This document shows positions 38,601-51,063 of a DNA stretch of 64,000 nucleotides, piece after piece. The position numbers and the translations under genes are program-made. Each line of letters starts with the position of its first letter. Position 1 is the first letter of the stretch. The DNA is from Argentina anserina (lineage: Eukaryota; Streptophyta; Magnoliopsida; Rosales; Rosaceae), in NCBI RefSeq assembly GCF_933775445.1, contig NC_065873.1:7316001-7380000 (forward strand). The letters are read 5' to 3'. Under the pieces are notes generated by a model, which did not search any database, was not told where the DNA came from, and saw nothing but the letters and a program-made list of their open reading frames with translations.

Positions 38601-40960
38601 CTTACCTCACGTGCAACCTCAAGAGAGGTCACGTTTTCAAGAATGAAGGATGGCACGGCATTGTTTGCTTCTAACTCTGAAATGTTAGAACCATCACTTG
38701 TAAATCCGGCCCCTTGGGCAATGGTGAGTGCCAACTTGTCATTAGCCAAGGTATCTAGATAGTTATCTGCAAGGGAATCAAGTATGTCAACTGAAAAACA
38801 ATCACTTAACTTCGAAAGAGGATACCTCATAGCTTCAAAGATGTTGAAGCTAATCACTTCACCATCGAACTCAAAGGTGAGTGATCCACTAAACACATCT
38901 ATTTTTGTTCGTGCAGTCCTTATGAAGGGGCGGCCCAACAAGATAGGGACCTCCTTGTCATCTGCCTCAGTTGGTTCCATGTCTATGACATAGAAGTCGG
39001 CAGGAAAGATCAAGCTCGAAACCTGCACAAGAACATCTTCAACATAGCCCAAAGGGACTTTGTTGGAACAATCAGCCAATCGAATCACAACATTGTCACG
39101 TTTTAAATCACCTAGACCTAGGTCCTCATAGATATAATACGACATTACATTAATAGATGCACCTAAGTCTAGCATTATCTTCTCAAATGTCATGTTTCCG
39201 ATTGTACAAGGGATAGAAAAACTCCCTGGATCCTTAAGCTTTGGTGGTAGCTTCCTTTGGAGAACGGCAGAAACCGTCTCACTCATTGTGACAACCTCCT
39301 TCTCTCGAGTCATCCTCTTGTTGGTGCACAATTCTTTCAAAAACTTAGCATACCTAGGATTCTGTTGTATGCATTCAATAAGAGGCATGTTCACTTCCAC
39401 CTTCTTGAAAATGTCGAGCATGGCTTGATCAGAGTCATCCTTCTTTTGCTTTGCAAATCTACTAGGGAAGGGAACACGAGGAAGATCATTAGTGGAAACC
39501 AAACCACTAGAGTTAGGATCCTTACCTTTGTCATGCACGGCATGATCTCCTTGTGGTAGAGGCACGGCATAATTGGCCTTAGAGGAGGCAGGGTCATTCT
39601 CTAAGTCTTTGACATTGAAACTCTCGGCCTCTTTTCCTTTAGAAGGCACGGCCTTCTTGTGTTGCTGTAATGGAGCATCCAAGATCCTCCCACTTCTTGT
39701 CATCATGGCCTTCACGTTAGGATTAGGCTCAGTTTGGCTCGGCAACTTTCCTCCTTCATGGATCTTGCCCATGAAGTCGATCACTTGTCTCATCTGCTTC
39801 TTAAGCTCGGTTATGTCCTTAGAATGAGCTTGTTGACCTGTAACTAGAGCTTGAGTAGCAGAGTTTAGATTTTGTTCCCCTTGAGCAAGAGACTTCAAAG
39901 GTTCATCATAATTAGGTGAAGATGCATTATTCGAACTATGAACATTAGAGTTAAAGGGAGCAGAACCTTGAGGTACCTGAGGCCTCACAAACAAACCTGA
40001 AGGATGAGGTCCTTGACCTTGAGCATTGGATGGTTGAGCATTGTTGCTCCAACGAAAATTTGGATGATCTCTAAGTCCAGGGTTGTATGTGTTCGAGTAT
40101 GGATCGTACCTAGGCCTTTGTTGCCCCATAAAGTTCAACTCTTCTTCAGTCATTGCACCATTTGGACAATTGTCAGTCGTGTGATCTTTGAAAGAACAAA
40201 TACCACATGCTTGATTGTTGATGCTCGAACCATTGAATGCCTTGACTAGAACGCTAAGCTTCCTTTCTAAAGTAGCCATCTGATTCCTTGCATCAACATC
40301 ATACACCCCACAGCTCTTGCTTCCTCTCTTCTCCTTGGAACTAAATTGGCGATTGTTGTCAGCCAAGTCATCAATCAAGGTGTAAGCTTCTTGACCGGTC
40401 TTGTTCATGAATGTGCAGCCACATGCCGAGTCCACCATGCTCTTATTGGTGGTGTCGAGTCCTTCATAGAAGAATTGCACCAAGTCATCCAACGAAATAC
40501 CATGGTGAGGGCACTTCCTTTGTAGTTCCTGAAATTTTTCCCAAGCCTCATAGAGTGAATCACCATCCTTTTGAGTGAAGTTCTGAATCTCCCTCCTAAG
40601 TCTTTTCGTGAGTTGAGCAGGGAAGAATTGCTTCAAGAACCTCCTAGTCATTTCGTCCCATGTAGTGATGATTCCTGCAGGCAAAGAATACAACCAACGT
40701 TTAGCATCATCCTTAAGGGTAAATGGAAACAAAAGCAACCTCAAGCCTTCTTGAGAAAGATGATGAATCGATTGGAGCTTGCAAATGTCCAAGAACTCCC
40801 TAAGGTGAACATTAGGGTCTTCCATTGAAGAACTAGAGTACTTAGGCAGCTGCCCAAGCAATTGAACAGGAATGGAGAAGTTAGCTTCATCAGGTGGAGT
40901 GAAAGCAATGCATGAAGGTGATTCAGGGGTGGTGGGAATGAATGCATTCTTGAGTGCCAT
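35630..40960 (-). pseudogene. Gypsy gag-pol polyprotein with one in-frame TGA
   Basis: A 1516-codon open frame (40960-36413) plus, in the same frame after a single TGA at 36412-36410, 244 codons from an internal Met (36364-35630). Domains: retrotransposon gag at residues ~45-170; zinc-finger-like [14 protein letters not shown] near 252-265; aspartic protease with DLGAS at 598-602; reverse transcriptase ~925-1110 with [15 protein letters not shown] and active site FMDDF at 1056-1060; RNase H from ~1200 with Asp1205; integrase HHCC with H1411, H1418, C1447 and C1450; integrase core Asp1481. The second core Asp (ISDGGSHF) and the catalytic Glu lie after the stop. The stop fits a C-to-T change of a CGA codon. 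Everything else is open, so the copy lost function very recently or depends on readthrough. Confidence 0.92.
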
Positions 40961-41936
40961 TGGAGCACCAACATGAATTATGTCACGGTCCGCAATTGTG
41001 TCTAAGTCTGAATTGAAGATGAAGGAGAAGGAAAACTCCTCCTCTTCTTCTGATCTAGGTGAAGAGTTTAAGATTGAATTGCTTGGAGATGTTTCGAAAT
41101 TTAAAGCTCCACTTATGAAAGAGTTGTTTGAATCTCTAAGTGCTTGAATTCAATCCTTGAGCTCTTGTGTTTTCTTAGAAAATTCGGACATGCATAGTAC
41201 CTGTTGTACGAAAGTTAAAGAGTTAGCATTGAAGAATACACAATGAACACATATAATTCGTGCCTTCTCTTAGTCACACACACGCACACTTATGGGGAAG
41301 GGCACGGCAACTATGTCAAGTTTACAAAGAGTTAGTTCTTTACGTTTACAAAAGTTCATACAATTCACAAGTTCTTTTTGCCATTTCAATGATTGAACGA
41401 TCGATTGATTCTAAGTTGTAAACCAAGGTGGACGTGCGGCCTAAGTATGGATGCCTAGACACAAGATCAAGTCTTTGTTTCAGAAGGCCTTTTAGCTCAA
41501 TCAGAGATAGTGAACATGGTAGGACTCATTTGTTGAACTACGGAGAGCGAACTCTCTATCGACTCCATCACCAAGATGTATGTCAGTCATTAGTTCTCTG
41601 AGATCCAATTTTGGTCCCATGCACCAGAGTAATAAGAGAGCGTGCCCCTTACTCAGTTGGACTTAACCTTGTGTGTTAGACAAATCTCCAAGTGTTAATA
41701 AAAGCCGGCTCGACCTCATGCAAACTCGAGAGGTAGCATGAAGGGTTAAGGCTAATATTAACAAAAGGGACTTTACCTATTCCGTTCGATTTACAACCTA
41801 CAACAATCATTCACTCAAGCACCAAAACAACAACCTAAGATACATTACTATATGTACAACGAAACAAGATAAGTATATACAAATGTACAATATACACAAT
41901 GAATTCGCATTAAAAGTTAGGGATCCATCTCTTATG
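40961..41936 (-). other. Gypsy untranslated leader
   Basis: About 1 kb between primer site and gag start, with no long frame. It presumably holds the packaging signal. Confidence 0.6.
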
Positions 41937-41956
41937 GATCCCCGGCAACGGCGCCA
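41937..41956 (-). other. Gypsy primer-binding site, tRNA-Asp
   Basis: Minus strand TGGCGCCGTTGCCGGGGATC, the complement of the 3' end of plant tRNA-Asp as I recall it, two bases from the 5' LTR end. This primer is typical of Athila-group elements. Confidence 0.85.
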
Positions 41957-41958
41957 TT

Positions 41959-43529
41959 TGATGGGTGCTCGATTACTCGACATCAATATTTAACCCTGAA
42001 CACATCATTAGTAGTATAAAGCAAGAGGGTATCGTTCACAAACCGGGGATCTAGCCAGGGCTTAGGATCACATCAATTAACACGAATTCATAAAGATTTT
42101 AAGGATTGAGATATAAGTTCGGATTGAATCATAAAAGCAGTAAATAAAACCTAAACTAATATATACATGTGATCAACCAACCAACACATAAACAATCACC
42201 AAACAACTCATATAAAAGAAATTGAACCAAGATCTATGACTCCCTTGATAATCATGCCGAGACTAGTCCATAAACAACTAAGGTTGGATCATGCAATTTA
42301 AGTTCCAAATCAGTAACCTGTATGCATAGACACTTAACACATTCAAGTCTTGCCACTCGGCTTCATTGAACTCTAACATGTTCATCTTACCATACAATCT
42401 TAAAGCCATGCATATCGAATTCATTAAGTATGTCACCTACTTAACCCCCAATCATGTAATTTCAAAAATCATATAGAAAAGAATAAACATGTTCATAGCA
42501 TAAGTCTTTAATCCAACAACCTAAATATCATGCTACAATCGTATACACAACACTTAGAAATCGAAATTGATCATACATAGTACACGGCAGAAACCAAACA
42601 TAAAATTCATAAAACCAAAACATGGATTCGAATCCTTTATATAAATTGAATCAAGTAGCTATTTCATAGACAAAATTGAAACAAGATTACACTACACAAA
42701 TCGCAACTCATCCAAGAACAAGAATAAAACCAAAACCGAATTGAAATAAAGCGTGAATCATGGTTACACTTTATCAATCAATCGATCCTACAAGGTGTAG
42801 CCAAGACTTCTAGGGGAATGAAACCTCTTCTCAATCGTGCTTCAAGGCTATAGATAAAGGTGGAGAATGGTGGAATTTGTTTTAGGATTTCTTGGAAGGG
42901 CTCGGGATGAATTCGGCAGAGCTAGGCTTGTGTTTGTGTGTAAGGCTGATGATCAAAATATGGAGAGGCCGAGCCTCTATATATAGGAGTTTAGGAAGCC
43001 TCTTGCCGTCCTATAAGGAAGTAGAATCCAATTGGGAAGCTGAAATCCTCTTTGTTATTGATTTGATTTATGTACTCCATATCCAACTTGATGTAGAAAA
43101 CCAAGTCCAATAGGGAGATCACCAATAGGGCTGCACGGCAACAATCTTGGTCCAATTAGGAGTAGCTAGGCCGGCCTCCTCTTCTCCTTCTTCAACTCGA
43201 ATATGATTTCCTTGTTCAACTAGGAATGCAACTCGGCAACTCTTCTTCCTTTCCAAATATGATTTGTCTTTCCTGAAAAGAAATCGTCGATTAAGGAATA
43301 GGAAAGAATGAAAATAGGAAAGTAGAATCCTAGTCGAGTAAGGAATCCTAGCTCAATAAGGAGTTCTAACACTTGGCACAATTTCATCATCAAATCATCT
43401 AAATTTGGTATAGCTCTACTTAGAACATACATATGACAAATATGAACCTAAAACAACTAAATAAGAAGTAACAAAACATAAGAATAGGGCATATAAACAT
43501 TAAGAATGTCACACTTTGTGCTCCTATCA
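41959..43529 (-). repeat. 5' LTR of the Athila-like element
   Basis: 1571 bp. A TATATATAG-type motif near 42976-42984 could be the element's promoter on the minus strand. Confidence 0.95.
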
Positions 43530-43534
43530 ATGTG

Positions 43535-46499
43535 GAAACAAGTTTGCAAAGATGCAATTGTCTTAGTTGTTTAAACTTACGTAATATGCATGGAGATGTC
43601 AAAATGCAAGTGTTTTGGTAAGTTAACGATGCATTTCTTATGAGCATGACAATTATACATGGAGTACGTCCACGTCTAGAGGCTAGCATGCAAGGTAAAG
43701 GACTTGTGAAGAGGATATTTACATTCAATGGTTACCTTAATTGAAGGATTGCACGGCCAGGTGTGATCAGAAGGTATTTACTTTGAGAAGAAGTCATCTA
43801 TATTCTGAAGGGCAATTAATCTCTAGTTGCCTACAACATCCATGAGCCAATATTTGTGGCTTTATTCCTACAACGTAATCTTATCAAAATCTATTTAGAG
43901 GTTTTTTGATATACTTAACCGATATTTGCAGTTAAAGATATTATTCCGGAGCCTAAATAATTATTTAGCAATTGTTTAGAGTTTCTGGCCCGTTAGACCG
44001 GTTATTTGGGGAAGCTATAAGCAGAGAAGATATTCTATCATTTTTGGAATAGATTTCGGGGATATTGGAGAATCCGAGTTGAAAAAGGAATTCTGATGAC
44101 TTGATCCGAAAGAAAGAACAAATTGTGTTATTTATATAATGGGGTCTTTAGCACATAATCAGACATACACAAATCAACCAAACTTTTGCACAACAACAAA
44201 ACCAAAGCCTCCCAACGGAGCACCGCTATCATATGCACGTTCGCTGCATGTAGCACAAGTCTGACTTATCTCGGCAAATGTCAAGTCCATCGAGTCACTA
44301 CCTTAGCTTGTAACAAAAACCCAAAGTCTGCCTAGTCAGCAACAATCAATACAAACGTCTCTGCAATCTTGATTATTAGCTCTGCTTATTCCCCAAGTGG
44401 TTTGAGTAAGAGTCGGTCATCCTACAGAGGGGTGGAGAAAGATCCTAGCAGCCATCTGCCGCATGTCTTATTGGAACTTAGTTGCAGGTTTAGTCAGCAT
44501 CTGTACTCAGTCGTTTGAGAAGAATGAAGTACGAGTGTCCATCAACAAGCATAATCAAGTTCTACCTGACTTATAGGTACTGACACACCAAAAGCATACA
44601 CATTCAAGAACAATGCAAACCGCAAGGATTCACCGCGTGCTGACTGTTCGCGATAAGTGAAATCCAAGCTGAACACTTTCCACCAAGTATTTGTAAGGAG
44701 TTCTATATATTATTGGGTTGGTTTCTATTTCTTCTTTTGTTATGGTCATAATAATTAAGGTCGAAGCTTTTGGGAGCTTTTATGATTTGAAGGTGAGTTT
44801 TTTTAGCAAGTATCTTTTCTGGTCTCTTGTATTCAATCCCAACAGAGTATTTATTTTATTTTTTGGTCAATAATCCCAACAGAGTAATATCATACTTAAT
44901 TTGAACAAAATCAGCTTGATGGTGGTTAATAATCAGTGTATCCAACTTGTAATTAATGGGAATGTGAGAATGTGTGTGTATTTATTTTTTTCTGAATAAA
45001 TGGAAATGTATATGGAGTTGGAAGTTCAGTTTGATCTAAATAAATATCTAGCACGGTGCCAATGTGTCAAGAAGATCCAATACTATATTTCCTCAATTTT
45101 TATTTGAGAGGTAGTTATTTGAGAGATAGTCTTCTAATCTTTATTTCTATATGGCTGGAACATATATTGATCAGAATGATCGAACTATCTCAGAAGAAGA
45201 GCATAATTGATTTTCAAATCCAACCTGCCTATCCAGAGTTCATATGTTGCTAGGTTTTTTTTTGCAGTATTACAAAAGCACAAATACAATTCAATAAGAA
45301 GAGAACGAAATATTGCGAAAAAGGTATGCATTAGAAATTTACAATTCAATTAGAAGATTTTGACATAAGAGAGATAAATACAAAACCAATTACTAAGATC
45401 TCTCTAATGTAAGCCAATGTCAATGAATATCTCTAGCCTGCAATGTCCTCCACCCAAATATTGACAAATGTACAGTAGCTAATCTAGTACATGAAACACC
45501 CTAAACCTATTTTGAGAAATGAGTATCAAATAACATGCATGATGTTATAAATTCTACTTCAATCAGGCTCCTAAAGTGATGTTAAAAGCTAAAGACTTAA
45601 TTGTGTTAACCAGCGACAAGCGTAACCTGTTGACTAACTGTACCGATACTATCACAACTTAGCCACCTCACATGTGTTAGGTTTTAATCACAAAAGACCT
45701 CGGTGTAATTGGACATTATCCACTCACTTATAAGTTTTATTTTATTTGTCACTTTTTAGATGTGAGATTTCTCCTCTTCAACAAATTGAATGAGTGTTAA
45801 CACTGCCAATAATTTTGTTGTTGAATGAGAATTCTTATATAATGTTAATCTATACTTCGGTAGATGAAATTGTTGTTTGTTCTTATTGTTTTTTTTTTAT
45901 GCAAAAGGAGTTCGACTATGAGTTTCTGGGTTACTGAGGAAGGAATGACAAAATGAATCTTTATCTTCACTGTTTTAATTTGGATATAAAGTATTTTGTA
46001 TGACATGGTGAAGAATGAATAATGGAATATGGACATTGTTGTTATCAATTATCAATTGCGTTTTTTTCTACTGTGAATGAAATTGGGATTGACAAAATTG
46101 TGTTTAACTTCAGCTTTTTTTTTAGAATGAATGAAAGAAAAAGATAAAAATTTGGTTTGATAATTGATTGACAAAAAGTGACTTTAAAAGCCAAAGAACA
46201 ATATTTATCCTGTTTCTTTTTCTTGAAGTAGAAAACGACTCATGCTATTTGTTTCTGTAATTATGCAATGTGCAGTGAAACAATTGTGATACCATTACAT
46301 TGAAGGATCCGTGTTCTTAGATACAAATATTTCCAACATGTTAATGCAGTTCTATTTTGTTCTGCACTTGAAAAATGCAGGGAGGGACTGCATCGCGCGG
46401 GGCATGTTGCTAGTAGGCCTTATGAAGTAAAGTCTGCGTCTTTCACCTACCAAAGTTTGACATCTTTGAAGTTTCACTGTTTCAGTATTCACAGAGAAG
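43535..46499. other. intergenic, PPR upstream region
   Basis: AT-rich, no gene recognised. The short frames at 43420-43728, 45056-45253 and 45845-46048 lack domains. The last ~100 bases are the likely PPR 5' UTR. Confidence 0.55.
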
Positions 46500-47846
46500 A
46501 TGCTTCCACTATTTCTCCGCCCGCCCAAAACCCTCCCGACCCTCCCACCCAAAACCCTCATCTCCTCCTTCTTCTTCTTCTCCTCCCAACCCAAACCCCA
46601 CCACGAAACCAGCATCGGCTCCCCCGCCAGAGTCCAAAAGCTCATCGCCTCCCAACCCGACCCTCTCCTCGCCAAAGAAATCTTCGACTTGGCCGCCCGC
46701 CACCCCAACTTCCGCCACTCCTACTCCTCCTACTTCACCCTCATCCTCAAACTTGCCCGCGCCCACTACTTCTCTCTCGCCGACGACCTCCTCCTCCGCC
46801 TCAAGTCCCAACCCTCCCCCGCTCTTTTCACCCACCTCATCCAAATCTACGGCGACGCCCACCTCCCCCAGAAGGCCCTCCGAACCTTCTACACGATGTT
46901 CCACTTCAACTGCCACCCCTCTGTCAAGCACCTCAACAGAATCCTCGGCATCCTCGTCTCTCACCGCAACTTCCTCCGCCCGGCTTTCGAGGTCTTCAGG
47001 GACGCCCACCGCCGCGGCGTGGCGCCCGATACGAAATCCTACAACATTCTGATGAGGGCGTTTTGCTTGAATGGGGACTTGAGCGTTGCGTATCACTTGT
47101 TCAACAAAATGTTTGAGAGGGAGGTGTTGCCGGACGTGGAGTCGTACCGGATTCTAATGCAGGGGCTGTGTAGGAAGGGGCAGGTGAATACTGCCGTGGA
47201 TTTTCTGGAGGATATGATGAATAAAGGTTATGTTCCGGATTCGTTGAGTTATACAAGTCTGTTGAATAGCCTGTGTAGGAAGAAGCAGCTGCGCGAGGCG
47301 TATAAGCTTCTTTGTAGGATGAAGGTCAAGGGGTGCAATCCCGACATTGTGCATTATAATACTCTGATTTCGGGGTTTTGTAGACAAGGGAGGGCGGTGG
47401 ACGCATGTAAAGTTCTTGAGGATATGGAGTCTAATGGGTGCTTGCCGAATTTGGTGTCTTATAGGACATTGGTTAGTGGGTTGTGTAATCAGGGGATGCT
47501 TGATGAGGCCAAGAGGTATATGGAGGTGATGATGTCGAAGGGGTTTTCTCCGCATTTTTCGGTTGTTCATGGTTTGGTTAAGGGGTTGTGCAATGTGGGT
47601 AGGATTGAGGATGCTTGTGGAGTTATGGTGGAGCTACTGAGGCATGGGGAGGTTCCGCATAGGGATACTTGGTTGACAATAGTTCCGGGGATATGTGAAG
47701 AGATTGAGGTGGTGACAATGGAAGAAGTTGTGAGAGAGATGATGAAGGTAGAGATCAAGCCTAGCACCAGAATAGTGGATGCAGCTTTAGGTTTGGAGAA
47801 CTACTTGATCAACAGAATTCATGCCAGTAAATCAAGGAGGGCTTGA
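46500..47846 (+). CDS. P-class pentatricopeptide repeat protein, probably mitochondrial
   Basis: Intronless 448-residue protein, as usual for plant PPR genes. Residues 1-~45 are rich in Pro, Ser, Lys and Phe with few acidic residues, as in an organelle transit peptide. About nine PPR units follow, 35 residues each, from ~110 to 423. The best are at 179-213 (SYNILMRAFCLNGDL), 214-248 (SYRILMQGLCRKGQV), 249-283, 284-318 (HYNTLISGFCRQGRA), 319-353 and 354-388. There are no E or DYW extensions, so it is a P-class RNA-binding protein for organelle transcript processing or stability, not an editing factor. The GC-rich 5' third (codons 1-190) contrasts with the AT-richer rest. Remnants of a COG4 gene follow within 200 bases. 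The target RNA is not known; mitochondrial rather than plastid targeting is inference. Confidence 0.88.
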   Translation: MLPLFLRPPKTLPTLPPKTLISSFFFFSSQPKPHHETSIGSPARVQKLIASQPDPLLAKEIFDLAARHPNFRHSYSSYFTLILKLARAHYFSLADDLLLRLKSQPSPALFTHLIQIYGDAHLPQKALRTFYTMFHFNCHPSVKHLNRILGILVSHRNFLRPAFEVFRDAHRRGVAPDTKSYNILMRAFCLNGDLSVAYHLFNKMFEREVLPDVESYRILMQGLCRKGQVNTAVDFLEDMMNKGYVPDSLSYTSLLNSLCRKKQLREAYKLLCRMKVKGCNPDIVHYNTLISGFCRQGRAVDACKVLEDMESNGCLPNLVSYRTLVSGLCNQGMLDEAKRYMEVMMSKGFSPHFSVVHGLVKGLCNVGRIEDACGVMVELLRHGEVPHRDTWLTIVPGICEEIEVVTMEEVVREMMKVEIKPSTRIVDAALGLENYLINRIHASKSRRA

Positions 47847-48041
47847 ATGTTTCGTGGTATGTGGTTTAGTGTTTAATTTCATTGAACTTCTCGTAGAATC
47901 TAGCATGAGCGTTGAAGTTATTATCTGTACTTTGTTGTTGTTCACTATATCTGGATATCTGGTGAATGGTGATCCTCCTACATGTTACAAATACTCTTGC
48001 ATAGTCCTTGTTTAAATTGCACATAACATGCATGTTCGTAG

Positions 48042-49650
48042 GGCGATGTTATCTATGTGCTGCAGAGTTGCTTGCGTAGGGCGATATCCACTTTGAATAT
48101 CAGCTCAGTGATTGCTGTGTTGAGTGGCGCCAGTGGTTTGTTGAGTAATGAGTACCATGAGACTTTGCAACAGAAAATGAGAAAGGCCAATCTTGGCATG
48201 AAGCTGTTCATGGGTGGTGTTGGTGTTCAAAAGACCCGGAACAGAGATTGCCACAGTTTTGAATAACATGGATGTGAGTAGTGAGTATGTGCTCAAGCTG
48301 AAACATGAGATTGAGAAGCAGTGTTTGGAGGTAATTGTAGTGCTTCTACTTTTTAGTTTTTCACATTATACCTCGCTTTGGGTTAGGTTCAAAGCCCCAA
48401 ATGCATATTTAGATCCTTACAATAGTTGCATTACTGTATCATTGTATTTTAGTGTAGGAAGATATGTGGTTCTAGGTTTTATAATACTGATCTTGCTTGT
48501 TATTGCTACGTAGCTCTCTTCTGCTTTTTACTTGCCTTTTAAAATTTCATTTAGAATGCTGCAGTTTATGCTTTTCATATGATCAGATTTATATATATAC
48601 CAGGAGAAGGTTGTTTAAAGTTGCCTTTGGACACATGCATATCTGCCCTTACGGACCACATGATCTGTTCCTGTAGCTGTTTCATATATCTTGATCTTTT
48701 GACACTTTCAAGTCTGTTGCCAAATTTATCTCTAATTTTACTGAACTCTTGCTTATAGTGATAGAGATGTAAATTGAAGACAGTTTTTGGACTCAGTTAG
48801 ACAGTTGTTTAACCTATCTGAGATCCCTTCTGTTACCTGTAAAATGCTCTTGAGAATATGTAGGTTTTGTTTGGGGTTGTCCACCAACAGGCTTATCACT
48901 TTGTTGGCTGTAGAACTACTTCTATGTATTTTTGTGTACCGTCCTTCTGTACGTATAGCATTATGAGCTTCCCTTGACACCATAATTCAATCTCTTTTTC
49001 TACGATAATCAATGATGCTTTCATTTGTTAAGTTGGATTAGAATCTATGGTACGAAATGTCCTTATCAATGTTATTCTATTATCTTTTATATATTGATGT
49101 TTTTATTTGTGCAGGTATTCCCTGCACCAGCTGACAGATAAAAAGTTCAGTCTTGTTTGTCCGAGATAGGAGATATGAGCAACACATTCAAGCAAGCTTT
49201 GAATGCCGGCTTGGAGCAGCTTGTGGGAACTGTGACACCACGTTATATCCGTCCAGTGCTTGATAATGTCACAAGCATCAGCTGTGAGCTGTCAGAGGCT
49301 GAATATGCTGATAATGAGGTCAATGACCCATAGGTTCAAAGGCTGCTTCATGCTGTTGAGACAAATGCAGCATGTCTGCAATCACTGATGACTGCCAACA
49401 ACTACGACTCATTCATACATTTGATAATTGAATTCCTTGTTAAGAGGCTTGAAGTAATTATGATGCAGAAAAGGTTCAGTCAACTTGGAGGCCTTCAGCT
49501 GGACAGACATTGTAGGGCATTGGTGAGCCACTTCTCTAGCATGACTCAAAAACTGTTAGAGACAAGTTCGCTCACCTCACTCAAATGGCAACCATTCCGA
49601 ACTTAGAAAAAGTCTCTGAGATTCAGGATTTCTGGGGTGAGAATTCAGGA
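48042..49650 (+). pseudogene. COG4 (conserved oligomeric Golgi complex subunit 4), C-terminal part, inactivated
   Basis: Two exons of a Golgi vesicle-tethering subunit gene. Exon 48042-48330 gives YVLQSCLRRAIST and ATVLNNMDVSSEYVLKLK, with donor GT at 48331. Exon 49115 to about 49650 gives DMSNTFKQALNAGLEQLV, EAEYADNEVNDP and EVIMMQKRFSQLGGLQLDR. The retained 784-bp intron shows this is a genomic duplicate, not a processed copy. Lesions: an extra C in the run at 48235-48237 (frameshift), TAA at 49139-49141, TAG at 49331-49333 where Trp is expected, and a one-base loss in the A-run near 49547-49553. The final exon of the family is not found. A fragment of the N-terminal part lies downstream at 50072, out of order. 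Confidence 0.85.
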
Positions 49651-50071
49651 CCTACTAACTATTCTTCTAGTGTACTTTAATATAGCAAAATTTAGATCAT
49701 ACTTCTTCCTGTCGTAAGTGCACATTCTTTTGTCATATTGCACTCCAAATGGGTTCAGAACCTTAAGTCTTTATCTGCTTGGGGATGAATGAAAGCCGCC
49801 CTCATCCCCTCATTGGAGAAATTTGAGGCTTAATAGAAAGCGCAGATGTAACTCCTGCAGCAGTAACTGACAAGCGTATAACGAGTGGTGATGCAAATGT
49901 TGTTCTTCAAGGGATTGTCAAAGTCCTCAAAATATGATAAGGAATAGTTGGAAAAGGCTACAAAGATACAATGAGGGAGGGAGTCATGGGGACTAACAGA
50001 GCAGAGAGGCCATAGGTTCCTCCAGATCGAGTCGGAAGATCAGGATCTCCGAGCCGGAGCAGCACGATCAG

Positions 50072-50285
50072 CTCATGGAGTCGAAGAGGCTTCTCGAATC
50101 GATTGAGAGGAAGAGGCTTCTCTAATCGATTGAGAGGAAGAGGCTTCTCGAATCGATTGAGAGGAAGAAGCTCTCTGCCGCCGTGGACCACAGAGACCAT
50201 GGCAATGTGCTGAGATTCATTAGGCTCTACACACCATCAGGGATAGAAGAGGGCTTACAAGCCTATGTGAGTAACCTGAATGTGT
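50072..50285 (+). pseudogene. COG4 N-terminal fragment, displaced downstream of the C-terminal part
   Basis: Reads as ERKKLSAAVDHRDHGNVLRF and IRLYTPSGIEEGLQAYV, characteristic of the N-terminal third of plant COG4, preceded by a triplicated 9-codon unit KRLLESIER (50084-50164) with a TAA inside the second copy. The match stops after AYV, presumably at the former exon end. It lies 3' of the C-terminal exons, so the locus was rearranged. Confidence 0.75.
50084..50164 (+). repeat. 27-bp tandem repeat, three copies
   Basis: Unit AAGAGGCTTCTCGAATCGAT plus TGAGAGG at 50084-50110, 50111-50137 and 50138-50164, with one G-to-T change making the stop in copy 2. Confidence 0.95.
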
Positions 50286-51063
50286 GCCATTTCAAGTATT
50301 AGGAGAAGCCATCAAACCGTTTTTGCGTTGACTACAGAGCTGACTGATCCTATTGTCCTATGGGTCGATGTTTGGGTCTCAAACCTCAGCGTTAAAACGC
50401 AGCGTTTCGTAGTTCTGTCCATGTGGCAGGCACGTAATTCTCCATTTTCGAACATGAGAAATGATAATAAAAGTCTGTTTCTCTTTCATTTCCATAAATT
50501 AGAGCTAGAAATCCAAAGGCCGTAACTAAAACCCAGACAACAAGTTACATGGTATATAATCATATACCATCTAATTCGCTAAGCCTTTTGCTAAACCTGT
50601 CATAAGTGTACTTGCTGATTTTGATCCAAAATAAAGTCACTCGATGAATTCTTTTAACCAAAATTGAAACTTGTTTATGACGCCTGGTTCTCTGGCCAGA
50701 TTGAATGCAATAGATCTTTACCTGACTTCCTAACTCAACATACTTCATGTGAAAAGGAATCAGGTTCCAGATCGAGTTGCCTACCATTTTCATTAGTTTC
50801 CAGCCAATTGAAAATTGAACACATCCATCAGCTGCTTTAGAGTTTAGACTAATGGTTCGGATGAAGAAAAAAACGGAAAATTGTACTCAATTCCTCTCTA
50901 ACCAAAATGTTAAAGTGTGCAGCTCATGTCAGATTACTTGTGTGAAGGAAATGATTACTAAGTTGAACAAACAATTCATTACTCTCAGACTCAGTTATCA
51001 TAGCACGCGGAAGAGACCATGAGATCATAAATATGAAATTTACAACATCCTAAAGTAGGCAAT
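50286..51063. other. unassigned sequence, partly duplicated at 62026
   Basis: A minus-strand frame of 77 codons (50793-50560) is open with basic composition but no known domain. From about 50728 on, the sequence is a diverged duplicate of 62026 onward. Confidence 0.4.

Larger units (their letters stand above)
32238..43529 (-). mobile_element. Ty3/Gypsy retrotransposon, Athila-like, nearly intact, 11.3 kb
   Basis: LTRs 32238-33808 and 41959-43529 are both 1571 bp and, on the minus strand, start TGATAGGAGC and end CATCA. They differ at roughly 15-20 positions by eye, about 1%, indicating a young insertion. The target duplication ATGTG is perfect (32233-32237 and 43530-43534). The primer site complementary to tRNA-Asp lies two bases inside the right LTR, and a purine tract lies inside the left LTR. 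One long gag-pol frame is broken only once. The ~1.8 kb between the integrase end and the 3' LTR (33809-35629) shows no env-like frame. Confidence 0.95.

Noticed and set aside
46457..47116. 219-codon and 195-codon overlapping frames on both strands
   Set aside because: Shadows of the GC-rich 5' part of the PPR gene.
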